Shown here piece by piece: positions 57,537 through 64,000 of a stretch of DNA of 64,000 bases. Positions within the stretch are counted from its first letter, which is position 1; each line of letters opens with the position of its first letter. The stretch spans positions 1 through 64,000 of the forward strand of contig JAWPHD010005121.1 of assembly GCA_037043455.1 (NCBI GenBank), read 5' to 3'. The position numbers were made by a program, and so were the translations under genes. The notes under the pieces were generated by a model. It was given only the letters and a program-made list of their open reading frames with translations, had not been told where the DNA came from and did not search any database. The DNA is from Cyrtodaria siliqua (taxonomy: Eukaryota > Mollusca > Bivalvia > Adapedonta > Hiatellidae).

Positions 57537-58154
57537 CTGCAAAATAAGAGAAATACATAATTATATATATATATATATATATATGTGTGTATCTGAAAAT
57601 AATTGATTACCATACTTTGGCGTTCTCCAGTAAACAATTAACCTATAAAACACTAATATATCAATGAATGAGGATGGACAGCCAAAGCAGTGCATTTAGT
57701 GACATCAAACTCAAACTCACTGTGTGTAGTGTGGGTTGGAGTCTTGACGTTTCTCTTTTTGTTACTTTAAACCGCCATGCAACCAAAAAGCACTAATAGT
57801 GGTGCGAACACGGACAGCAGAATTTGCCAGTAAACTTTAACTGCACCATTTTATTCTTAACTTTCATATAACCTAAAATGGGTCTTTCTGCAGTTATTTA
57901 CATTCTTAATGCTGAAAGACTTTAATTCATTTGCACAATTTGAAAACATTTCAATAAAAGTTGTATTTTTGACTTCTCGTAAAAGCTGTATGCATTACAA
58001 ATGCCTTCAAGTTGCCATGCATTGTACTGATAGAATTCTGAAGAAATAATCCATTTTAAATAGTCTATTAAATCATTTTAGAATTAGTTTTTGTTTAGAA
58101 ATTGCTGTATCAGAAAGTCAAGGAACTCATTACTCAATGAATAATTGCAAACAC

Positions 58155-58458
58155 TTAAAGGGACACATGGCAATCTTGTTTTTTAAAAACTAGCGGTGTC
58201 CGGTTAGTTTTTCTACATAAATTGTATTTATTCAATCATTAATGTTAATTATAAGAATTGTATTAGCCATTTGTTTTTGCATATTCTTACTTTTTGATAG
58301 CATTGCACCAGTACTATATTAAAACTTATAGTATAATAAGACAAAATAGTGAATACTTAAAATTTATTTAAATTTAACCAGGGTAAAAGTAAAAATTATA
58401 CTGATATAAATCGAGACACCAATTTCAAATACTTCAAGATTGCCGTGTGTCCCTTTAA
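58155..58458. mobile_element. MITE with ttaaagggacac TIRs, copy 2
   Basis: Left ttaaagggacacatggcaat, right attgccgtgtgtccctttaa, about 304 bp, nested. Confidence 0.78.
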
Positions 58459-58617
58459 AATATTTTTCTTCAAAACATGGAACTCGAGAACACGCAGAGT
58501 CCTATACAGGAGACACTCAGTGTGTTCTCAGAACACAGTGAGTTCCATTTTTGCATAAAAAGGATTATTACTCATTGAGTAATGAGTTTCTTGTATTTTT
58601 GATATGGTAAATTCTAA

Positions 58618-59554
58618 ACAAGAGGCCCAAGAGGGCCTGTGGACGCTCTTGGGCGCTCTACTGGCTCTTATAACATCAATGAAGCGAGTGGCTGCAATTT
58701 ACGTTTTTTTTGAAAGATTTTGGGAAAATACAGCATTTTTAACTAAATCAAGGGCCAAAACTAAAGAATCTGGTAAAGTTTGGTAAAGATCAGATGAAAA
58801 ATGAAGGCCCTACCATATTAACGAGGCAAATTATAGCATTTTAACTAAACAAGAGCCATAACTCCTCTGTTACTTGTCCGATCTGGCTGGTTTTCGAACT
58901 TGGTCAATGGAGCTAAAAAAATAAAAAAATTACCCCCGGTAAACAAAAAAAAAATCGTAAAATCTGGCAAAGTTTGGTAAGTGAAGGACCTATCGTACTA
59001 ACGAGGCAAATTATAGCATTTTTAATGAAATCAAGGTCCATAACTCTTCTGTTACTGGTCCGATCTGGCTGCTTTTTAAACTTGTTCGAGCTTTCATTGA
59101 CATTAACAATCTGATAAAGTTTGGTAAAGATCGGATGAAAAATGAAGGCCCTATTGTCTTAATGAGGCAAAATATAGCATTTTTAACTAAATCAAGGGCC
59201 ATAACTCTGCTGTTACTGGTCCGATATGGCTGGTTTACAAACTTGTCCAAGGTTTCATTGACATTAACAATCTGATCAAGTTCGATAAAGTTCAGATGAA
59301 CAATAAAGCCCCTATCGTCTTAACAAAACAATATATAGCATTTTTAACTAAATCAAGGGCCATAACTACGCTGTTTCTGGTCCAATATGGCTGGTTTTCT
59401 AACTTGTCCGAGCTTTCATTGATATTAACAATCTATTAAAGTTTAGTAAAGATCGGATGAAAAATGAAGGCCCTATCGTCTTAACGAAGTAAAAGTTAAC
59501 GGACAGACGACGGACGACGGACACCACACCATCCCATAAGCTCTACTGGCCCTA
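58618..59554 (+). mobile_element. ACAAGAGG-type element, second family
   Basis: Starts ACAAGAGGCCCAAGAGGGCC, has ~150-bp internal units (aactaaatcaagggccataa, gatcggatgaaaaatgaagg), an acggacgacggac tract and cccataagctctactggccc at the end. Same layout as the pearl-like family with different core. The right junction is 45 bp from the exon C donor. Confidence 0.78.
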
Positions 59555-59598
59555 ACAAAAAACAGTTCTAAAATGATGAATGTTTGAGTAATAGCCAC

Positions 59599-59814
59599 CT
59601 TTCTGTACAACAAAGAACAGCAGGCTATTCTCATTTTCATGCCTATACGCTGCACAGTGAAGAAATAAGGATGATGTGATATAGCAAGCATGAGAGCACA
59701 CAGGCTGACTCCCATAGCGTACAGGTAGCTCTCCGTCTTGGACACGTTGGAGTTGGGAGTGAAGTAGCGGATAAGGCCACCGAGCAGCAGGGGCTGGACT
59801 ACTTTTGTGGCTTC
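59599..59814 (-). CDS. ABCC4-like: ABCC4-like exon C (TM1-TM2)
   Basis: It is preceded by a ttttgcag acceptor and encodes exactly 72 codons, from E-A-T-K-V-V-Q-P-L-L-L-G-G-L-I to M-K-M-R-I-A-C-C-S-L-L-Y-R-K, then a GTGGCT donor. It covers the second half of TM1, an extracellular loop with a potential N-glycosylation site (N-V-S), and TM2 through H-H-P-Y-F-F. The K/R-x-R-x-A-x-x-x-L-I/L-Y-R-K motif is typical of ABCC proteins. The donor is weaker than the others but the boundary after Y-R-K agrees with the family. Phase is 0 at both ends. An ACAAGAGG-type element lies only 45 bp from the donor. Confidence 0.9.
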
Positions 59815-59965
59815 CTGCAAAAAAGAACACAATAATTACTGAAATTATTTTAAAACAACAACAAAGGAGGGTCACATCCTCGCATCATATAATTGTATCT
59901 AACATGTTTAATAAATATATTATTTAACAATCACTTATGTAAGATCCTCTATATTTATGTCTTAC

Positions 59966-60086
59966 CTCTAAAAACAGTACTATGCCAATTAACAAATACT
60001 CTAGTCCAAAGATTCGAAATAAGGCACGGAATAAGCTCGGTTTTCGCTTGCCGTCTTTTGTCTTTTCTACTTCTTTCAGCCATTCC
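59966..60086 (-). CDS. ABCC4-like: ABCC4-like exon B (pre-TM1 and TM1)
   Basis: The minus strand shows a ctatttttcag acceptor, one base completing the Met codon from exon A, and 40 codons ending Leu-Glu before GTAAGA. The product has a basic linker (E-W-L-K-E-V-E-K-T-K-D-G-K-R-K-P-S-L) and then a hydrophobic helix (F-G-L-E-Y-L-L-I-G-I-V-L-F-L-E), the start of TM1. In MRP4 the equivalent segment links the N-terminal elbow to TM1. Length is 121 bp, leaving phase 0. Confidence 0.87.
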
Positions 60087-60154
60087 CTGAAAAATAGAAA
60101 GCATTTTAAGTTTAAGCACAACTTAAAAAGGCTAAACTCAAGGTAGAAAGGCAT

Positions 60155-60495
60155 TTGTAATTAGCATGATTAATTAAGGATTCAGATCAAATAAAATCAA
60201 TTTATTTATTTCAGTTTGTATAACAATACCTTCTTCATATTTGATTGACGGATTTGCAAAACAAACATTAAAAATATCACATCAGAACAAAAAAAGGTCC
60301 ATTTAAATATGGGAAGCTCCTGAATAATATATATATATTTGCATACCTATTAATTGCTATCAGACAATTTTACTTTCAATCAACCCAACAGACTCTATAC
60401 CACAATTACATGGAATAAGAAATACTGTTTTCGAAATAGCTATTCTTCTTTTCCAAGACAAAAAAATATATTAATTATTATCAAGTCACCATGCT
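60155..60495. other. Intron A-B; nothing identified
   Basis: AT-rich, includes a short ta repeat (60329-60340). No exon-like segment. Confidence 0.4.
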
Positions 60496-60698
60496 TTAAC
60501 CCTTAACCCACTACATATATACATGTATATATTGGACTGTTCTTTCTTTGAATTAAGACCATTCCATTTATGTGACAAAGGGGTGTTTTGGGGAAAATGA
60601 CTGATCAGCAGCCGAACATTTTAAACCCTGATCAGCCTGATCTCTGTTTACAATGGCTGCAAAGGCTATTATAGTCGTGCTAAGCGGGTTAAGGGTTA
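60496..60698. mobile_element. MITE with ttaacccttaaccc TIRs, copy 2
   Basis: Left ttaacccttaacccac, right gcgggttaagggttaa, 203 bp. Interior as copy 1 plus caatggctgcaaaggctatt. Confidence 0.8.
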
Positions 60699-60959
60699 AT
60701 CCAGTATCATTTACTGAATCCAGTATCATTCTGACTTTAAACATGCTTGCATTTATATAATTGAAAAGGTTACCATCTGGAGCATCACAAGGCAATTATT
60801 GGTCCATGTTGTAAAGGGGTGTGGTAATAATGAGGACAAGTTTCTCATGATAGACCTTTGATCGACTGACACCAAAATGAACTGTGGTAATCTCGTCATC
60901 AATGGCCAATCTACTCATCAGATATGAGGAACGCGACTGAAAACGTGGAAGAGTTAGAG

Positions 60960-61475
60960 TGTGGATAAGGTTTTTCATAACCAGGTCATGGCGACCTGGA
61001 CCTAAGACCCCAAAATGAAAGGTGGGTACCCTGTCATGATTGTCAACTTTAATGAAGTGGCTACAGATGTTGAGTTGTCATGTAGATAAGGTTTTTCATA
61101 ACCAGGTCATGGTGACCTTGACCTATGTCCCCAAAATGGTAGGGGGGTACCCTGTCATGATTGTCAACTTTAATAAAGTGACTACAGATGTTGAGTTGTC
61201 ATGCAGATAAGGTTTTTCATAACCAGGTCATGGCGACCTTGACCTATGACCCCAAAATGAAAGGAGGGTACCCTGTCATGATTGTCAACTTTAATAAAAG
61301 TGACTACAGATGTTGAGTTGTCATGCAGATAAGGTTTTTCATAACCAGGTCAAGGCAACCTTGACCTATGACCCCAAAATGAAAGTGGGGTACCCTGTCA
61401 TGATTGTCAACTTTAATGAAGTGGCTACATATGTGGAGTTGTCATGCGGATAAGGTTCATCGAATGATGCGACTT
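60960..61475. repeat. ~120-bp tandem array (ggtttttcataaccaggtca)
   Basis: Four units with ggtttttcataaccaggtca, ccttgacctatgaccccaaa, accctgtcatgattgtcaac and gatgttgagttgtcatgcag. Resembles the core of the 145-bp element at 5190 in its ccttgacc...gacccc motif. Confidence 0.82.
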
Positions 61476-62455
61476 GAACTTTGACCTTCTGATCCGGAAA
61501 TAAATAGGGATCATCCTGTTATCATGACCAGTTTACCGCTTACATTTATGAACGTGGCTGGCTTCCACAGCTAAAAAATGATGGTTCTTTATGACTTTTA
61601 CCCATAGTTATGAAACGCAAACCAAACAGAATGATAAGTATCTAATTAAATAAAATATAAAATTAAAATTTGGAGTTTCATTTTATTTTTTTTCGTTAAT
61701 CCACCACAGGTTTTCATATATTGCTGATGCAATAAAATCAACAATTAGTAAATGCAAAACCAGGAAATAAATATAGTTTATCAACTTCAAATACAGGATC
61801 TTCAGACTTAAAGTACTATTATTTTTCCTATAATATGACTAAAAGGCACTCATACATTGTGTTTAAAAATAACAATGACGAAAAAAAAAAGAAAAAAAAT
61901 ATTACTTAGTTATCGTGTCACCTAATGACTAAGCCTGGAAAGTCCAAAGTATAAATACCACAAACTTTTTTATCAAACATGCCTATAGAGCCATCCAGCT
62001 GTAAAGGCTAAGGCCAAAAATAAGTAAAATATATTTGTTACTGATCTTCCACCGACCCCAATTTTAAGCCCCGACTCTAAACTTTTTCTGCCCCCCAACC
62101 CAACCTCACACAATAAAATAAAGTTGTTTAAGTGAAGTGTTTTAAGGTGTGTCAGTTTTATAGAGGACCTGGTCCGACCACCCATATTATGTTCAAGACA
62201 CATTATGTGAATTTAGTATACCGGTAGTAAGGAATAAATCTACCTATCCTAGTTTTTTGGAGAACAAGACCAGTAAGACCTACTTTTGTTTTTTGGCTTT
62301 AGGGACACACAGCAAGCTTGAAGTTTATATTGAGCATTAAAATTAGCATCTCGTTTCATAATATAAATGATCTGTAAATATGGAAGTTATGTAGGAAACT
62401 CACATGACGATGCGAGTTTAAAAACAAATCAAGATTTCCCATGTTAAATACTAAC
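61476..62455. other. Intron A-B, right part; no gene
   Basis: AT-rich. A possible end of the gggacac MITE at 62300 (tttagggacacacagcaagc). A minus-strand 76-codon frame (61973-62203) lacks support. Confidence 0.45.
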
Positions 62456-62566
62456 ATTTCTAGCCTATGGCCAAGTCTGTCTGATTGATCCTCCTGTACA
62501 ACATTGTACATGTCCTCGACCTCGAGTTGTCGTACATATCCGGCCTTGAACAGTGGGTTTAACCAC
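62456..62566 (-). CDS. ABCC4-like: ABCC4-like exon A (N-terminal segment)
   Basis: Reading the minus strand, a tttttgcag acceptor is followed by one base and then codons for W-L-N-P-L-F-K-A-G-Y-V-R-Q-L-E-V-E-D-M-Y, then N-V-V-Q-E-D-Q-S-D-R-L-G-H-R-L-E. This is the hallmark N-terminal stretch of short MRPs (MRP4 type), including the E-x-D-M-Y and P/Q-E-D-x-S motifs. The exon is 111 bp and ends AT before a GTTAGT donor. The split codon AT|G joins exon B as Met. It enters needing two bases from an upstream exon, which must lie to the right. No convincing start exon was found between here and the window end. Confidence 0.88.
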
Positions 62567-63998
62567 CTGCAAAAAATACGTGGAATTATGTATATCTATG
62601 TTATACTGAAACACATTTTCTTGAAGAATGCACTGTCACAGTGCCAATCATGCAGCCTTTTTTCTGCATGGTAGTTTTTGAAAAACCGTGGCCAAAATTA
62701 GGTGAAAAAAAGTTAGCAACACTTGAATGAGAGCAGTTTGGCACTTGGCACCTGTTAGCAAACTATTTGGCACACCATGTTTGCATATTTGTAAAGCCAG
62801 TCTTCAATGTCGGCCTAATACACAGTATATACATGTAGTTGTCCGTTGTCACACAAAGCTTCTCGGGTTACCTCTGTCAGCTAAGCCTTCGAGTGTGATT
62901 TATACATGTATATGTACATGTAGTTTGTTCTTGTAATCGATGTTAAATAACTAAACTTTATACAATTTTTATTTATCAGTTATTTACTTGTCTGTTTTAA
63001 ATTTCCAGTATATTTTTCCTGTTCCTTTATCATTTATTACATATTACACAAATACAATGTCTCATTAAGTCATTTTGTCATTGACAAACAATCTGTCTTT
63101 ATTGTCCTTTAAAATCACTCTATTATGCAGTGCTGCACATTTTTATATAATCAGCTCAGTTTTGGTTAAGTAAGCGCTTTGAGCATCTGAATCACTGAGA
63201 AGTACAATGTACTATATTTGCATGGGAGATTTAACAATTGTAAAGCAAAGACGGATAAGTCACCGGTGTGCTACTTGCAATTAAAACTGTTACAAATGGT
63301 AAAATATAATAAACACGTTGTTTACGGAGAACAAACAAGGCTCGTATACACTAAAGTGGTTATCCCACCGACAACAGCCAACGTTTACAAAATATGTACA
63401 CAGTTTCTAACTCTACTGACGACGAGGTATATATATAACTTACATATTTCTAGAATCAAAATGCTATAGACAAGTAATATAAACGGCTTTAGCCAGCCAG
63501 GCCAAACCTCAAAACTTGAGCGTCGAACTGAGTTTACCAACTCACAATAATTCATTTTAGACTTAAAAGGAAAAAGTGTTGTTTCCGCTGACCTGACCGA
63601 CCCTACTATTTAGCCGCCGACCCTAACTTTTTTTATCGCAAAAAAACAACAAACTTTGAACCCATGAACCAAGGTTTCTTATGGAGATAAAAAATAAAAA
63701 AGTAAAAATATTCCTCCAGTTAGATTTGAACCCATGACCCCTGGGGTTTCCAGTGTACATTACCAAATATTGAAAAAGGGCCATACCATGAATTATCTAG
63801 GTAGTAATACCTTCCCCAGTATTGTTTTTCACATTTCAAGTGTTTTTTCATTAACAAAAATAAGGTCATTAATAATAAAAAATAAAAAAACGTTTTGCCT
63901 ACCTACCAACCCTATTTTTTTTGAAGCCATTAGCGGAAACAAACCATTTGTTTTGGCCTTATGCATATTAGTCGAATATGCTTATTGTTATCCTTAAC
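62567..63998. other. Intron upstream of exon A; dispersed repeat at edge
   Basis: No plausible first exon found. From about 63550 a repeat with gaccctaactttttttatcg and ctacctaccaaccctatttt resembles 2160-2400 in opposite sense. The extreme end (tatgcttattgtta...cttaacgg) matches 43650. Confidence 0.45.
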
Positions 63999-64000
63999 GG

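Larger units (their letters stand above)
58064..59577. mobile_element. Foldback MITE, second copy, with two nested insertions
   Basis: Left arm tctattaaatcattttagaa at 58064, right arm remnants at 58575-58617 and 59557-59577 (aacagttctaaaatgatgaa). Interrupted by a gggacac MITE (58155-58458) and by an ACAAGAGG element (58618-59554). The order of insertions can be read directly. Confidence 0.7.
7418..62566 (-). other. ABCC4-like: ABCC4/MRP4-like transporter gene, partial span
   Basis: Span of the only host gene recognised. Six constitutive exons (A-F) and four alternative copies of a seventh (G1-G4) together encode about 359 residues per transcript. These match the N-terminal quarter of MRP4-type ABC exporters, from the Trp-Leu-Asn-Pro-Leu-Phe motif to the end of TM6 of the first membrane domain. 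All junctions are GT-AG and in phase. Exon lengths are 111, 121, 216, 90, 164, 126 and 250/253 bp. The first coding exon, both nucleotide-binding domains and the second membrane domain are absent and should lie outside the window. Assignment to ABCC is secure. MRP4 as closest relative rests on the sequence match and shared exon boundaries recalled for the human gene, and needs a phylogeny. Confidence 0.88.

Overview
This is eukaryotic DNA, very probably from a bivalve mollusc. Its only recognisable host gene is cut into short GT-AG exons by introns packed with repeats. Those repeats have the look of bivalve repeats: elements starting ACAAGAGG with ~160/320-bp core repeats and ACGG microsatellites (like the 'pearl' elements of oysters), tRNA-derived SINEs, TIR-type MITEs and many minisatellites. 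The species cannot be fixed from the sequence. Nothing bacterial, and no rRNA gene or CRISPR, was seen.

The host gene lies on the minus strand, so it is read from high to low coordinates. It is an ABCC-family ABC transporter closest to MRP4/ABCC4. Six ordinary exons (called A-F here) lie at 62566-62456, 60086-59966, 59814-59599, 57536-57447, 56340-56177 and 54927-54802. Splice sites and reading phase agree at every junction. Together they encode the N-terminal region, TM1-TM4 and the intracellular loops of the first transmembrane domain. The first coding exon should lie beyond the right edge. NBD1, TMD2 and NBD2 should lie beyond the left edge.

The main discovery is what follows exon F. After a 23.9-kb intron the next exon (G, TM5-TM6) is present four times in the same orientation: 30873-30624, 27923-27674, 16704-16455 and 7670-7418. 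All four are open, have acceptor and donor sites, enter in phase 2 and leave in phase 0, and are 250, 250, 250 and 253 bp long (all 3n+1). Including exactly one keeps the frame; none, two or three breaks it. This is the signature of a mutually exclusive alternative-exon cassette that would swap the TM5-TM6 part of the substrate path. A fifth copy survives as a donor-side stump (28866-28972). The repeat block at the left edge matches the block beside G3, which predicts another copy just outside the window. About 76 bp of intron next to each donor is better conserved than the exons.

Region by region: 1-7400 holds minisatellites, foldback MITEs and a 145-bp tandem array; 7400-13650 holds exon G4, pearl-like and related elements, two nonautonomous hAT elements with 5-bp target duplications, and a 24-bp satellite; 13.7-20.8 kb holds a SINE, exon G3 and pearl-like elements; 21-28 kb holds a minisatellite, nested pearl-like arrays and exon G2; 28.3-31 kb holds the exon stump and exon G1; 31-38.2 kb holds pearl-like DNA and a 24-bp satellite split by a 3.25-kb composite element with 652-bp direct repeats; 38.2-45.7 kb holds a SINE, TIR elements and minisatellites, one made of palindromes; 45.7-54.5 kb holds an ~8.5-kb array of a 66-bp repeat, bounded by an inverted repeat and organised in higher-order units of 330 and 1518 bp; 54.8-62.6 kb holds exons A-F with MITEs and ACAAGAGG-type elements in the introns. 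The array is one long open frame only because 66 is a multiple of three.
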